DNA of 64,000 nucleotides from Prauserella flavalba (GCF_003202235.1 NZ_MASU01000001.1:186001-250000), one strand, 5' to 3'. Positions 28,164 through 39,418 are shown, counted from the first letter of the stretch. A program made the numbers and translations. The notes: generated by a model not told the origin, from the sequence alone.

Positions 28164-29339
28164 ATGACAGCCGACGCGATCAGTCCAATACCGCGGGTGG
28201 CACCGGCCAGAACTCCACCACCCGCGGTGACCGCCATGGTCGAACTGATCCGGGACACCTGGCGCCAGGCCGAGCCCTACACCCCCGAGATCTCGCAGTT
28301 CTTCTACGGCATGCTCTTCACGCTCGCCCCCGCGACGCGTGACTTCTTCCCGATCAACATGGAGGCGCAGCGCGGCAGGCTCGTGCGCGCGCTGGTGCAC
28401 ATCGTGCAGATGGTCGATCGCCCCGACGACCTGGCACCGTTCCTGCGCCAGCTCGGCCGCGACCACCGCAAGTTCGGCGTCATCCCCACGCACTACGAGG
28501 CCGTGGGCACCGCGCTGCTCGCCGCGCTCAAGCGTCACCTCGGTGAAGCGTGGACGCCGCAGGTCGAGCGCGCGTGGGCGGAGGCGTACACGATCATCGC
28601 CCGCTCCATGCAGGACGCCGCCGCGGCCAGCGAGCACCCGCCGTCGTGGATCGGCACGGTCGCCGAGCACCGCAGGCTCAGCTGGGACCTCGCTCTGATC
28701 CGCGTCGAGCCCGAGCAGCACGTGCCGTACCAGGCCGGCCAGTACCTGAGCATCGAGGTACCGCAGCGGCCACGGCTCTGGCGCTACCTTTCACCCGCCA
28801 ACGCGCCGCGCCCCGACGGCTCGCTGGAGTTCCACGTGCGCGCGGTCGAGGGCGGCTGGGTTTCCCGAGCGATCGTCAGCCACACGCAGAGCGGCGACAC
28901 CTGGCGCATCGGACCGCCGATGGGCAGGCTCGCCGTCAACCGCGAGTCCGGCCGTGACGTGCTGATGATCGCGGGCGGCACCGGCCTCGCCCCACTGCGG
29001 GCCGTGCTCGACGACCTCGCCCAGTGGGGCACCAACCCGAAGGTCACGCTGTTCTACGGCGGCGCCACCCACGAGGACCTCTACGACCTCGAACAGCTGC
29101 GGGCGATGGCCTCCACCAACCCGTGGCTGACCGTGTGCCCCGTGGTGGAGCACGCCGAGGGCCTGCCCGGCTTCGAGCACGGCACCCTCGCCGACGCCGT
29201 GACCAGGCACGGGGCCTGGCCGAACCACGACGTGCTCGTGTCCGGCTCGCCCGCGATGATCAGGGCCACCGTGTCGCGGATGCTCGTCGCGGGCACGGCG
29301 CTCGACCAGATCCGCTACGACCCGTTCACCATCGACTGA
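28164..29339 (+). CDS. Flavohaemoglobin-like globin-reductase fusion
   Basis: A 391-aa protein. Residues about 20-150 are a globin with proximal-His segment RQLGRDHRKFGVIPTHYEAV; residues 160-391 are a ferredoxin-reductase-like FAD/NAD(P)H module with YQAGQYLSIEV, RLWRYLSPAN (FAD) and MIAGGTGLAPLRAVL (NAD(P)H phosphate loop). Such proteins use NADH to turn NO and O2 into nitrate. It lacks some residues of typical Hmp and looks like the type II flavohaemoglobins of actinomycetes, for which D-lactate or quinone oxidation has been proposed. The stop overlaps the next gene (TGATG). Confidence 0.87.
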   Translation: MTADAISPIPRVAPARTPPPAVTAMVELIRDTWRQAEPYTPEISQFFYGMLFTLAPATRDFFPINMEAQRGRLVRALVHIVQMVDRPDDLAPFLRQLGRDHRKFGVIPTHYEAVGTALLAALKRHLGEAWTPQVERAWAEAYTIIARSMQDAAAASEHPPSWIGTVAEHRRLSWDLALIRVEPEQHVPYQAGQYLSIEVPQRPRLWRYLSPANAPRPDGSLEFHVRAVEGGWVSRAIVSHTQSGDTWRIGPPMGRLAVNRESGRDVLMIAGGTGLAPLRAVLDDLAQWGTNPKVTLFYGGATHEDLYDLEQLRAMASTNPWLTVCPVVEHAEGLPGFEHGTLADAVTRHGAWPNHDVLVSGSPAMIRATVSRMLVAGTALDQIRYDPFTID

Positions 29340-30061
29340 TGGAGACGTCGATCCCGGTCGCCGACGGCGCCGTCAGGGGCTATCTCGCCCTGCCGCAGCG
29401 GGAGATCTCCGGGCCGCCGCCGTGGCCGGGCGTCGTCGTGGTGCACGACGCGCTGGGGCTCGGCCGCGACACGCGCCGCATCGCCGACCGCTTCGCGACC
29501 GCGGGCTTCGCCGCACTCGCGCCCGACCTGTACTCGCGCGGCGGCCTCCGCTGCGTCAGATCGGTGTTCTCCGCGCTCATGGCCGCGAAAGGGCAGGCGT
29601 TCGACGACCTCGACGCGGCCAGGCGGACTCTGGCAGACCGCGAGGACTGCACGGGCGAGGTGGGCATCGTCGGCTTCTGCATGGGCGGTGGCTTCGCGCT
29701 CGCCGCCGCGAGCAGCGGCTTCGGCGCCTCCGCCCCGTACTACGGCCAGCTGCCCAAGGACCTCTCCGTGCTCGACGGCGCGTGCCCGATCGTGGCGAGC
29801 TTCGGCAAGCGGGACCCGTCGCTGAAGGGCAAGGCGGCGGTACTCAAGGCCGAGCTCACCGCGCGCGACATCCCGCACGACGTCAAGGAGTACCCGGCCG
29901 CCGGGCACAGCTTCGCCAACCAGCTGCCGCTCGGCCCGCTCAACCTGCTCGCCAAGGTCACCGGCTTCGGCTATCACCACGAGTCGAGCGAGGACGCGTG
30001 GCGGCGAGTGCTGGCCTTCTTCGCCGAGCACCTGAAGCGACCGGTCACGGGCGGGCGTTGA
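29339..30061 (+). CDS. Dienelactone hydrolase family protein
   Basis: A 240-aa alpha/beta hydrolase whose ATG at 29339 overlaps the flavohaemoglobin stop by one base. The catalytic triad is Cys in GIVGFCMGGGFALAA (about residue 109), Asp in ASFGKRDPSLKGKAA (about 159) and His in YPAAGHSFANQLP (about 190). Cys in place of Ser is typical of dienelactone hydrolases of aromatic-ring degradation. Its tight coupling to a flavohaemoglobin suggests a shared detoxification context. It overlaps the convergent sigma factor gene by 17 nt. Confidence 0.88.
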   Translation: METSIPVADGAVRGYLALPQREISGPPPWPGVVVVHDALGLGRDTRRIADRFATAGFAALAPDLYSRGGLRCVRSVFSALMAAKGQAFDDLDAARRTLADREDCTGEVGIVGFCMGGGFALAAASSGFGASAPYYGQLPKDLSVLDGACPIVASFGKRDPSLKGKAAVLKAELTARDIPHDVKEYPAAGHSFANQLPLGPLNLLAKVTGFGYHHESSEDAWRRVLAFFAEHLKRPVTGGR

Positions 30062-31196
30062 GCCGGGCGGCCTGCCGGGTCAGGTAGTCGCGCTCGGCGA
30101 GGTTGAGTGCCTTCCTGGCCGCCTCGGCGTACAGCAGGGCCGCCTTCTCCACATCGCCGTCGCGCTCGTGGAGGTACGCCGCCACCGCCGTGTGGCGGGG
30201 CAGCGAATCGTCCAGTTCCGCGAGCGCCGCGAGCCCGGCCCTCGGCCCGTCGGCCTCGCCGACGGCCACCGCCCGGTTGAGCCGTACGACCGGACTGTCG
30301 GTGAGGCGCACGAGCTCGTCGTACCACTCGACGATCTGCACCCAGTCGGTCTCCTCGGCGGTCTGCGCGTCGGCGTGGAGCGCCGCGATGGCGGCCTGTG
30401 CCTGGAACTCGCCGAGCCGGTCGCGGGCCAGCGCCGCCTGCAGGATCTCGACCCCCTCGGCGATCAACGCGGTGTCCCACCGGCCCCGGTCCTGCTCGGC
30501 GAGCGGCACCAGGCTTCCGTCGGGCGCGGTCCTGCTCGCCCGTCGCGCGTGGTGGAGCAGCATGAGCGCGAGCAGTCCCGCCACCTCGGGGTGGTCGATC
30601 GCCGCGGCGAGCTGCCGGGTGAGCCGGATGGCCTCGGCGGCCAGGTCGAGGTCCCCGGAGTAGCCCTCGTTGAAGACCAGGTACAGAACGCGCAGCACGG
30701 TGGCGACGTCGCCGGGCTGGTCGAAGCGCGCGGTGCTCACGGTGCGCTTGGCCCGGCTGATGCGCTGCGCCATCGTCGCCTCGGGCACCAGGTACGCCTG
30801 CGCGATCTGGCGGGTCGTCAGCCCACCGACCGCCCGCAGCGTCAGCGCGACAGCGGACGACGGCGTCAGCGACGGGTGGGCGCACAGGAAGTACAGCTGG
30901 AGTGTGTCGTCCACCGACTGCGCGGGGCCCGGCGCCGGTTCCTCGTCGACGAGATCCTCGCGCCTGCGGCGAGCGGTGTCCGACCTGGTCGCGTCGAGGA
31001 ACTTGCGCCAGGCCACGGTGACCAGCCAGCCCTTGGGATCGCGGGGAGGTTCGGCGGGCCAGGCGCGAAGCGCCTCCACCAGGGCGTCCTGCACGGCATC
31101 CTCGGCCGCCGCGAAGTCGGCTCCACGGCGGACGAGGATCCCGAGCACGTTCGGGGTGAGGCTCCTGAGCAGGGCCTCGTCCATCTCGGACGTCAC
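30045..31196 (-). CDS. ECF sigma factor, ECF42-type with C-terminal TPR-like extension
   Basis: A 383-aa sigma factor, twice the usual ECF length. Sigma-2 and sigma-4 are in the first 180 residues (FAAAEDAVQDALVEALRAWP; LTTRQIAQAYLVPEATMAQR), followed by a 200-residue helical extension (DUF6596) with LLALMLLHHARRASR and SPVVRLNRAVAVGEADGPRA. The GTG at 31196 overlaps the stop of the DGPF/YCII gene (GTGA). This pair defines the ECF42 group, in which the C-terminal extension, not an anti-sigma factor, is thought to set activity. Confidence 0.9.
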   Translation of the reverse strand: MTSEMDEALLRSLTPNVLGILVRRGADFAAAEDAVQDALVEALRAWPAEPPRDPKGWLVTVAWRKFLDATRSDTARRRREDLVDEEPAPGPAQSVDDTLQLYFLCAHPSLTPSSAVALTLRAVGGLTTRQIAQAYLVPEATMAQRISRAKRTVSTARFDQPGDVATVLRVLYLVFNEGYSGDLDLAAEAIRLTRQLAAAIDHPEVAGLLALMLLHHARRASRTAPDGSLVPLAEQDRGRWDTALIAEGVEILQAALARDRLGEFQAQAAIAALHADAQTAEETDWVQIVEWYDELVRLTDSPVVRLNRAVAVGEADGPRAGLAALAELDDSLPRHTAVAAYLHERDGDVEKAALLYAEAARKALNLAERDYLTRQAARLNARP

Positions 31197-31600
31197 TCCG
31201 TGACGGTGGGCGGCTCGGTCAGAAACGGGCGCAGTTCGAGCCACTCGTGGATCGGCTTCCCGCCGGCGCCGGGGGCCGCCGACAGCTCTCCGGCCAGTTC
31301 GACGGCACGCTCGTAGCTGTCGACGTCGATCACCATCCAGCCGGCGATGAGGTCCTTGGTCTCGGCGAACGGCCCGTCGGTGACGGGCGGGCGCCCCTCG
31401 CCGTCGTACCGCACGAACGTCCCCTCAGGGGCGAGCGCCTGGCCGTCGACGAACTCGCCGGTCTGCTCCAGCCGGGTCGCGAAGTCGCGCATGTACTGGA
31501 TGTGCGCCGAGATCTCCTCCGGCGTCCACTTCTCCATGGGAACGTCGTTGACGGCTGCCGGGGCGCCGCGGTAGTGCTTCAGCAGCAGGTACTTCGCCAT
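31193..31600 (-). CDS. YCII/DGPF-domain protein
   Basis: A 135-aa protein with the dimeric alpha-beta barrel YCII fold and the defining DGPF motif in PPVTDGPFAETKDLIAGWMV (about residues 73-92). GAGGAGAG precedes the ATG. It is the partner gene of ECF42 sigma factors in many actinobacteria; its role is unknown, possibly the regulated product or sensor. It is translationally coupled to the sigma factor downstream. Confidence 0.9.
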   Translation of the reverse strand: MAKYLLLKHYRGAPAAVNDVPMEKWTPEEISAHIQYMRDFATRLEQTGEFVDGQALAPEGTFVRYDGEGRPPVTDGPFAETKDLIAGWMVIDVDSYERAVELAGELSAAPGAGGKPIHEWLELRPFLTEPPTVTE

Positions 31601-31703
31601 GATGTCTCTCCTCGGTGCTGGTGACCCATTCTGGTCACGTTCACCCCGAGGACGGAGCCGTTTGCGGCTTCTCGACACGAACCCGCGAACTTTTTCGAAC
31701 CAA

Positions 31704-31760
31704 CTGCAGTGAAGGCCACCATCACTGCGTTCAACGCAGGCAAGGTGGCCTTCACTGCAG
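31704..31760. repeat. Long hairpin repeat, copy 2 (28-bp arms)
   Basis: Arms 31704-31731 and 31733-31760 pair with three mismatches, all in the middle. The outer GCAGTGAAGGCCACC and inner CTGCGTT blocks are identical to copy 1 at 5621-5673. It lies 41 bases past the hspR stop codon, so it is positioned to end the dnaK operon transcript. The rest of the gap 31601-31800 holds only a G/T-rich low-complexity run near 31760-31800. Confidence 0.75.
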
Positions 31761-31800
31761 CTGGCTGGCTGGATGGGTGGGTGGCGGATGGGTGCGTGGG

Positions 31801-32247
31801 TCAGCCTCGGCGGCGGGGTTTCCACACCACGAGCGCGTTCTGGGTGCGAACCGGCACCAGGTCCTTGCGATAGGAAGCGTGGACGGCGGCCGCGGCCTGC
31901 TCGGCCGCGGCGTAGGCGGTCGCCAGTTCCTCGGTCAGTTCCCGTACCCGGTGCTGCAGCGCCTCGACCTGGTTCTCCAGCTCGATGATGCGCTTGATCC
32001 CGGCGAGGTTGACGCCCTCCTCCTGGGACAGCCGCTGCACCTCACGCAGCAGCGCGATGTCCCGCATGGAGTAGCGCCTGCCGCCGCCGGACGTCCGGCC
32101 GGGGCTCACGAGCCCCAGCCGGTCGTACGAGCGCAACGTCTGCGCGTGCAGCCCGGACAGCTGCGCGGCGACCGAGATGACGAAGACCGGCGTGTCCTCG
32201 TCGGCGCCGTGCGGCAGCCCGCCCGGGAAACCGGAACCGAACATCAT
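31801..32247 (-). CDS. hspR: Heat-shock repressor HspR (MerR family)
   Basis: A 148-aa MerR-type repressor. Winged [43 protein letters not shown]; then a coiled-coil dimerisation helix ([20 protein letters not shown]). Last gene of dnaK-grpE-dnaJ-hspR; its ATG overlaps the dnaJ stop by 4 nt. HspR uses DnaK as co-repressor and binds HAIR boxes; such boxes lie upstream of dnaK and clpB in this window. The basic tail VVWKPRRRG is typical. Confidence 0.95.
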   Translation of the reverse strand: MMFGSGFPGGLPHGADEDTPVFVISVAAQLSGLHAQTLRSYDRLGLVSPGRTSGGGRRYSMRDIALLREVQRLSQEEGVNLAGIKRIIELENQVEALQHRVRELTEELATAYAAAEQAAAAVHASYRKDLVPVRTQNALVVWKPRRRG

Positions 32248-33425
32248 GCCCCCCTGTCTCGCAACAGCGCGGTGATCTCCGGTCGCGGATCGTGCTTCGC
32301 GACCGCCTCGGCGTAGGACTCCAGCGCGGCCTTCGCCTTGCCGTCGAGCTTGCCCGGGATCACGACCTGAAGGGTGACCAGCAGGTCGCCCTGGGTGCCG
32401 TCCCGCTTGGCGATGCCCTTGCCGCGCACGCGGAGCACGCGGCCGCTCGCGGTGCCGGCCGGCACCTTGACCGAGACCTTCGACTCCAGCGTGGGCACGG
32501 TGAGCGTGGTGCCGAGCACGAGTTCGGAGAACTCCACCGGCATCGTGATCGTCAGGTCGTTGCCCGACCGGCCGAACACCGGGTGCGGGTTGACGTGCAC
32601 GCGCACGTACAGGTCACCGGCCGAGGCACCGCCCCTGCCCGGCTCGCCCTGGCCCGCGAGGCGGATCCGCTGGTTGTCGTCGACCCCCGCGGGGATCCGC
32701 ACGGTCAGCGTCCTGGTCCTGGTGCTGATGCCCTCACCGGCGCACTCGGGGCACGGGTCGTCGATCAGCGTGCCGCGGCCGCGGCAGTCGCGGCACGGCT
32801 CGGAGAAGGCGAACGCGCCCTGGCTCCTGCTCACCAGGCCCGAGCCCGCACACGTCGGGCACGTCCTCGGCCTGGTGCCCGGCCGGGCGCCGTTGCCGCC
32901 ACAGGTGCCGCACGTCGCGGGGCTCGACAACCGCAACGGCAGGGTCGCGCCCTTGACCGCCTCGGCGAAGTCGATCCGGACATCGGTCTCCACGTCGGCG
33001 CCACGCTGCCCGCGAGCGGCCGTGGCACCACCGCCGCCGCGGCGGCCGAACAGGTTGCCCAGCATGTCGCCGAGCCCCCCGAACCCGCCGCCGCCTGCCG
33101 CGGACTGGCCGAAGAGGTCGTTGATGTCGAAGCCGCCGGTACCGGTGCCGCCCCCGCCCGGGAAGCCGAAGCCGCCGGGACCTCCGGAGCCGAACAGCCT
33201 CCTGGCCTCGTCGTACTCCTTGCGCTTCGCCGTGTCGGAGAGCACCCCGTACGCCTCCGAGACCGCCTTGAACTTCGTCTCGGCCTCGGTGTTGCCGGGG
33301 TTGGCGTCGGGGTGGTTCTCCCTGGCCAGCTTCCGGTACGCCTTCTTGATCTCGTCCTGAGAGGCGTCGGAGGAGACGCCGAGCTCACGGTAGAAGTCCT
33401 TACCGATCCACTCGCGCGCGCTCAT
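32244..33425 (-). CDS. dnaJ: Co-chaperone DnaJ
   Basis: A 393-aa type I Hsp40. J domain 10-75 with HPD at residues 38-40; Gly-rich region about 78-140; zinc domain with four repeats ([32 protein letters not shown]); C-terminal substrate domains. It stimulates DnaK ATPase and delivers clients. It is the DnaJ1 type linked to hspR, with a longer GF region than usual. Operon order dnaK, grpE, dnaJ, hspR. Confidence 0.97.
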   Translation of the reverse strand: MSAREWIGKDFYRELGVSSDASQDEIKKAYRKLARENHPDANPGNTEAETKFKAVSEAYGVLSDTAKRKEYDEARRLFGSGGPGGFGFPGGGGTGTGGFDINDLFGQSAAGGGGFGGLGDMLGNLFGRRGGGGATAARGQRGADVETDVRIDFAEAVKGATLPLRLSSPATCGTCGGNGARPGTRPRTCPTCAGSGLVSRSQGAFAFSEPCRDCRGRGTLIDDPCPECAGEGISTRTRTLTVRIPAGVDDNQRIRLAGQGEPGRGGASAGDLYVRVHVNPHPVFGRSGNDLTITMPVEFSELVLGTTLTVPTLESKVSVKVPAGTASGRVLRVRGKGIAKRDGTQGDLLVTLQVVIPGKLDGKAKAALESYAEAVAKHDPRPEITALLRDRGA

Positions 33426-33455
33426 ACGGCGTCTCCTCCTTCCTCCTGGTCGTGG

Positions 33456-34153
33456 TCAGCGTGCGTTCTCATCGACGTCGACGGGCAGCTCGCCGCCGAC
33501 CGGCGGGTCGATCGGCTCTGCCGAGGGGGCGCCGCCCGGCTCGTGGTCGGTGACGCCGACGAGCGCCGCCCGCAGCACCCGGTCGGAGAACCGGTAGCCA
33601 CGGCGCAGCACCATCGTCACCGTCGGCTCGGTCACGTCGGGCGAGGTGTCGTGCTGCACGGCCTCGTGCACGCTCGGGTCGAAGGGCTCGCCCTCCTTGC
33701 CGAACGACTCGAGCCCGGCCCGCTCCAGCGCGCCGACGAGTTTGTCGGCCACCGCCTTGAACGCACCCGTGAGGTCGCCGTGCTGCTCGGCCCGCTCCAG
33801 ATCGTCGAGCAGCGGCAGCAGGTCGTTGACGAGCGACGCCTTGCCGCTGGCGACCACGGCCTCGCGGTCGCGGTCGACCCGCCTGCGGTAGTTGGCGTAC
33901 TCGGCCTGCACCCGCTGGAGGTCCGCCGTGCGTTCCTCGAGCTGCTTCTCGAGGTCCGACACGGGCGCGACAGCGTCGTCGACGGTCGCCTCACCCGCAG
34001 CGGGGCCGGCGGCGCCCGGCTCGGCGGGCGCCTCCGGCGGCTGCTCGGTCACCGGCTGCCGAAGCTCACCGGTCTCCGGGTCGATCTTCCGGCGATCCCG
34101 CACGACCACTGGCTCCTGGTACTCCTGTCGGTCGGTTTCGTCGTAGCGTTCGG

Positions 34154-34157
<4 letters not shown>
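33456..34157 (-). CDS. grpE: Nucleotide exchange factor GrpE
   Basis: A 233-aa protein: acidic N-terminal tail, long coiled coil (about 75-130, [20 protein letters not shown]) and C-terminal beta domain with [20 protein letters not shown] and the family-ending [18 protein letters not shown]. It releases ADP from DnaK. GTG start at 34157 overlaps the dnaK stop (GTGA), so the two are co-translated. Confidence 0.96.
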
Positions 34158-36022
<1,865 letters not shown>

Positions 36023-36084
36023 GGTGTTCCCTCCTGCTTACTTACTTGCTGTGCCGGCCCTGCCGGCGAGGTCGCTTCTTCCAC

Positions 36085-36105
36085 ATTGAGTGGGGTTCAC
36101 TCAAG
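36085..36105. promoter_or_regulatory. HAIR element 1, dnaK promoter
   Basis: ATTGAGT-N7-ACTCAAG: 13 of 14 arm bases match the HspR consensus. It abuts the putative -10 (36106-36111) on the downstream side, so bound HspR would block initiation. Confidence 0.88.
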
Positions 36106-36134
36106 TTGTATCCGGAGGCCGTCGCGGCCGTCAA
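36106..36134 (-). promoter_or_regulatory. dnaK promoter core
   Basis: On the minus strand TTGACG (36129-36134), 17-base spacer, ATACAA (36106-36111). It lies between two HAIR boxes and about 85 bases upstream of the dnaK ATG. The vegetative-type spacing supports HspR-controlled sigma-70 transcription. Confidence 0.65.
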
Positions 36135-36140
36135 CCAGGA

Positions 36141-36161
36141 CTTGAGCCGGGCTCACTCAAC
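36141..36161. promoter_or_regulatory. HAIR element 2, dnaK promoter
   Basis: CTTGAGC-N7-ACTCAAC: 12 of 14 arm bases match the HspR consensus. It lies 6 bases upstream of the -35, 35 bases from HAIR 1, allowing two HspR dimers to bracket the promoter. Confidence 0.85.
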
Positions 36162-36209
36162 CTTCCTGCCAGCACAACGACTGGCCTGCCCTTCTTGTTC
36201 CCGCGCGGC

Positions 36210-36875
36210 CTACGCGGCATGCACGGTGACGTCGCCGCTGTCGGTGGAGAGGTCGAGCACCGCCGACGCGTCCGGGTCCTGCGTCACGCCGATCTCCCGG
36301 TCGCCGGAGTCGGTGGTGCCGATGACGCGGTACGCGCCGTCGGGCACGGTCACCTCCACGTCGCCGCTGTCGGCGGCGAGCTTGACGTCGCGAGGCTCGT
36401 CGAGGGTCAGCGTGAGGTCGCCCGAGTCGACGGACACGTCGACGGCTCCCCGCAGCCGGGTGCCGGTGAAGTCACCGGAGTCGGCCTGGACCCGGACGTC
36501 GCTCACGTCCTCGAGGGTGACGTCGCCGGAGTCGACCGACCCGCTGACCGTGGTCCCCTCGGGCACGATCACCTCGTAGTCCACCGAGCACCACGAGCCG
36601 CAGCCCGCCAGCACGAGCGTGCCGTCGCGCACCTCGTACGCTTCCTCCGGCTCGCCCCAGCGGTAGCTGAACCGCTGCCGGACGGTCGTGGTCTCGGCGC
36701 CCTCCTCGGCGCGCACGAGCACGTCGCCGGAGTCGTTCGCCAGCTCGACCCTGCTGACGCGCTGGTCGACGGTCGCCGTCGCCTCCGACGTCGCCGGCCA
36801 GAACCAGCCGAGCCCGAAGGCGATCCCGACCCCGATCAACGCCACACCGCCGATGGCCAGTCCAGCGCGCCCCAT
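36210..36875 (-). CDS. DUF4097-type anchored beta-helix protein with DSGD repeats
   Basis: A 221-aa protein. One N-terminal membrane helix (about 6-25, GLAIGGVALIGVGIAFGLGW) and then an extracellular domain built of seven 'DSGD' turns (NDSGDV, VDSGDV, ADSGDF, VDSGDL, ADSGDV, TDSGDR, TDSGDV), a right-handed beta-helix pattern found in DUF4097 putative adhesins. Two cysteines (GCGSWCS) may form a disulphide. GGGAGGAC precedes the ATG at 36875. Function unknown; it may monitor or stiffen the envelope. Confidence 0.78.
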   Translation of the reverse strand: MGRAGLAIGGVALIGVGIAFGLGWFWPATSEATATVDQRVSRVELANDSGDVLVRAEEGAETTTVRQRFSYRWGEPEEAYEVRDGTLVLAGCGSWCSVDYEVIVPEGTTVSGSVDSGDVTLEDVSDVRVQADSGDFTGTRLRGAVDVSVDSGDLTLTLDEPRDVKLAADSGDVEVTVPDGAYRVIGTTDSGDREIGVTQDPDASAVLDLSTDSGDVTVHAA

Positions 36876-37057
36876 GTGAGTCCTCCCGCCGCAACTTCTC
36901 TGCGCAGGCAACGCTATGACCCGGCGGAGTGCGGGGGTATCCGGGTGAACCCCGGTTCCTCCCTGAGGCTGTCCCTACCCCCGGTCGGGGCCGGAGATCA
37001 CTAGCCTTCCGGGGAGGAGCCACATCGAACCGACGAGCTGGAGGAGGACCAGAGCCC

Positions 37058-37597
37058 ATGACCCGAGCTCAGAACCCCTACGAATCGCTGCCGCCCGTGC
37101 CGTCCTTCACGCTGCGCAGCAACGACGTCGCCGAGGGGGAGACGCTCGCGACGCCGCACCTGAGCGGCATCTTCGGCGCGGGCGGTGAGGACCGCTCGCC
37201 GCACCTGGCGTGGGAGGGCTTCCCCGCCGAGACCAAGAGCTTCGCGGTGACCTGCTTCGACCCGGACGCCCCCACGGGCAGCGGCTTCTGGCACTGGGCG
37301 GTGTTCAACATCCCGGCGTCGGTCACGGAGCTGCCCTCGGGTGCGGGCGACGCGAGCGGGTCCGGTCTGCCCGAGGGTGCCAGGACGCTGGCCGGTGACG
37401 GCGGGGTCCGGCAGTTCCTCGGCGCCGCCCCTCCGCCGGGGCACGGCCCGCACCGCTACATCTTCGCGGTGCACGCGCTCGACGTGGACTCGCTCGACGT
37501 CGGCGAGGACGCGCGGCCCGCCTTCCTCGGCTTCAACATGTTCGGCCACACCCTCGCCAGGGCCACGCTCACGCCGGTCTACGAGAACCAGGGCTGA
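37058..37597 (+). CDS. PEBP family protein (YbhB/YbcL type)
   Basis: A 179-aa phosphatidylethanolamine-binding-like protein. The anion-site motifs are present: [20 protein letters not shown] (about 67-86) and [20 protein letters not shown] (about 126-145). GGAGGAGG precedes the ATG at 37058. Cytosolic; bacterial members are of unclear function, though some inhibit proteases or kinases. The 3' end overlaps the convergent MFS gene by 29 nt. Confidence 0.9.
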   Translation: MTRAQNPYESLPPVPSFTLRSNDVAEGETLATPHLSGIFGAGGEDRSPHLAWEGFPAETKSFAVTCFDPDAPTGSGFWHWAVFNIPASVTELPSGAGDASGSGLPEGARTLAGDGGVRQFLGAAPPPGHGPHRYIFAVHALDVDSLDVGEDARPAFLGFNMFGHTLARATLTPVYENQG

Positions 37598-38756
37598 GGT
37601 AGCCCAGGGCTCCGACGCCCAGCAAGCCGAAGGCGGTGAGGCACGCGGCGGTCCATCCGGCAGCGCCGTAGGCCGCCGCGCCCACCGCCGACCCCGCGGA
37701 ACCGCCGAGGAACGCCGCCAGCATGAACACCGTGTTCAGGCGTCCGCCCGCTGCCGGGTCCACCGCGAGCGCCGCGGCCTGGTTGGACACCAGACCCAGC
37801 TGCAGCCCCACCGGCATGACGACCATGCCGGCCAGCAGTGCGGGCAGCACACTGCCGCCAAGGAGCAGGAGCCCGGTGCCGACGACGAAGATCCCGAAGC
37901 CGACGGCGCTCACGAGCAGCGGACCGCGCCGGTCGACGAACCTGCCGCCCAGCGGGGTCGCCGCCGCGCTGCCGAGTCCGAGCAGGCCGACGAGGCCCGC
38001 GGTGCCGACGCCGAGCCCGTGCGGGGGCGCGGTGAGCGCGAGCACCACCGTGCTCCACACGACGTTAAACGCCGCGAACATCCCGGCCTGGCGAAGGCAG
38101 GCGCCCCGGAGCGCGGGCTCCCCGCGCACGTAGCCGGGCAGCGAGCGCAGCAGGTCGCGGTAGCGTGCGGGCGCCCGCTCGCCCTCGCGCGGCAGCACGC
38201 GTGCCGTGAGCAGCCCGGTCACGAGCGTCAGCCCGGCCGCGACGAGGTAGACCGCCCGCCAGCCCCAGAGCGCGCCGAGCTGGCCGCCCAGCACGCGCGA
38301 CAGCATCATGCCCGCGATCAGCCCGGCCTGGACCCAGCCCATCGACACCGCGCGCCGCGAGGGCTCCGCGCGCTGCACGACGAGCGGCACGATCACCTGT
38401 GGCACCACCGTGGTCACGGCGGCGAGCGCGGCGAACCAGGCGAGCACCGGCACCGACGGGGCCAGTGCCGCGCCCACGAGCAGCGCGCTGGTGAGCACGC
38501 TCAGCGTGGCGACGAGCCTGCGACGGTTGCTGTTGTCGCCGAGAGGCACCACGAAGAGCACGCCCAGCGCGTAGCCGAGCAGTGCCGCGGTCGCGACCCA
38601 CCCGGCGGCGGCCCGCGACGTGCCCAGCCCCTCGGCGATGAGGCCGAGCACGGGCTGCGCGAGGTAGATGTTCGCCACGGTGACGCCGGAGCACACGGCG
38701 GCGGCGGTGAGCATCACCCGCCTGCCGGTTCCCGGAGACACGGCGGTCGTGGTCAT
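37569..38756 (-). CDS. MFS transporter (drug-efflux type)
   Basis: A 395-aa, 12-helix transporter of the Bcr/YfcJ-like efflux group: [20 protein letters not shown] at the first helix, [20 protein letters not shown] as loop 2-3. Divergent from a TetR gene with two mirrored operators in the gap, so export of a compound that inactivates the repressor is likely. ATG start at 38756. Confidence 0.87.
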   Translation of the reverse strand: MTTTAVSPGTGRRVMLTAAAVCSGVTVANIYLAQPVLGLIAEGLGTSRAAAGWVATAALLGYALGVLFVVPLGDNSNRRRLVATLSVLTSALLVGAALAPSVPVLAWFAALAAVTTVVPQVIVPLVVQRAEPSRRAVSMGWVQAGLIAGMMLSRVLGGQLGALWGWRAVYLVAAGLTLVTGLLTARVLPREGERAPARYRDLLRSLPGYVRGEPALRGACLRQAGMFAAFNVVWSTVVLALTAPPHGLGVGTAGLVGLLGLGSAAATPLGGRFVDRRGPLLVSAVGFGIFVVGTGLLLLGGSVLPALLAGMVVMPVGLQLGLVSNQAAALAVDPAAGGRLNTVFMLAAFLGGSAGSAVGAAAYGAAGWTAACLTAFGLLGVGALGYLSPGSRRPA

Positions 38757-38770
38757 GGAGCCCCCTTAGC

Positions 38771-38787
38771 AACCAACTGGATGGTTG
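38771..38787. promoter_or_regulatory. TetR operator, MFS-proximal copy
   Basis: AACCAACTGGATGGTTG, itself a near-palindrome (CCAAC...GTTGG), 15 bases upstream of the MFS start. An identical 17-mer in the opposite orientation is at 38817-38833. Confidence 0.8.
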
Positions 38788-38816
38788 GAAACCTAGCCCG
38801 CGCGGGGACGCGGAGT

Positions 38817-38833
38817 CAACCATCCAGTTGGTT
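38817..38833. promoter_or_regulatory. TetR operator, tetR-proximal copy
   Basis: Exact reverse complement of the 17-mer at 38771-38787. It touches the TATGCT -10 box (38833-38838) that lies 6 nt before the tetR ATG, so binding would shut off the leaderless tetR transcript. Confidence 0.8.
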
Positions 38834-38844
38834 ATGCTGGCCGC

Positions 38845-39417
38845 ATGCCGCGCGACTCCGAAGCCACGAAGGCCCGCATCTTCGCCGCGGCGACCACCGA
38901 GTTCGCCGCACACGGCATCGCGGGCGCGCGCGTCGACCGCATCGCCAGGGAGGCGAGCGCCAACAAGCAGCTCATCTACGCCTACTTCGGCGGGAAGGAA
39001 GCCCTCTTCGGGGCCGTGCTCGAACGCGCGCTCGCCGACCTCGCCGCCTCGGTGCCCATCGACGGCACCGACCTGCCCGGCTACGTCGACCGCCTGCACG
39101 CCTACCACGACCGGCACCCCGAGCTGCTCCGCCTGCTGCTGTGGGAGGCGCTCGAACGCGGCGAGGAGCCGATCGCGGCCGAGGCCGAGCGCACCGAGCA
39201 CTACCGCGACAAGGTCGCGAGCGTCCGCGAGGGCCAGGAGCAGGGCAAGGTCACCAAGGAGTTCGCGCCGGAGGTGCTCACCTTCCTGCTGCTGCAGTTC
39301 GCCAAGTGGCCCTCGGTGGTGCCGCAGATCCGGCGGATGCTGCTCGGCCCCGACGCCGACCCCGCCGAGCTGGCGAGCGCGCTCCACACCGCCGTCGAGC
39401 GGCTCACCCGGCCCTGA
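38845..39417 (+). CDS. TetR family repressor
   Basis: A 190-aa regulator. HTH in residues 8-50: RIFAAATTEFAAHGIAGARV, DRIAREASANKQLIYAYFGG (YFGGKEALF is the TetR hallmark). The rest is a helical ligand-binding domain. TATGCT 6 nt before the ATG indicates a leaderless mRNA. It most likely represses itself and the divergent MFS pump through the two identical operators. Confidence 0.92.
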   Translation: MPRDSEATKARIFAAATTEFAAHGIAGARVDRIAREASANKQLIYAYFGGKEALFGAVLERALADLAASVPIDGTDLPGYVDRLHAYHDRHPELLRLLLWEALERGEEPIAAEAERTEHYRDKVASVREGQEQGKVTKEFAPEVLTFLLLQFAKWPSVVPQIRRMLLGPDADPAELASALHTAVERLTRP

Positions 39418-39418
39418 G

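Noticed and set aside
27979-28167. Small open frame upstream of the flavohaemoglobin
   Set aside because: No ribosome site, no homology, and it lies across the putative regulatory repeats.
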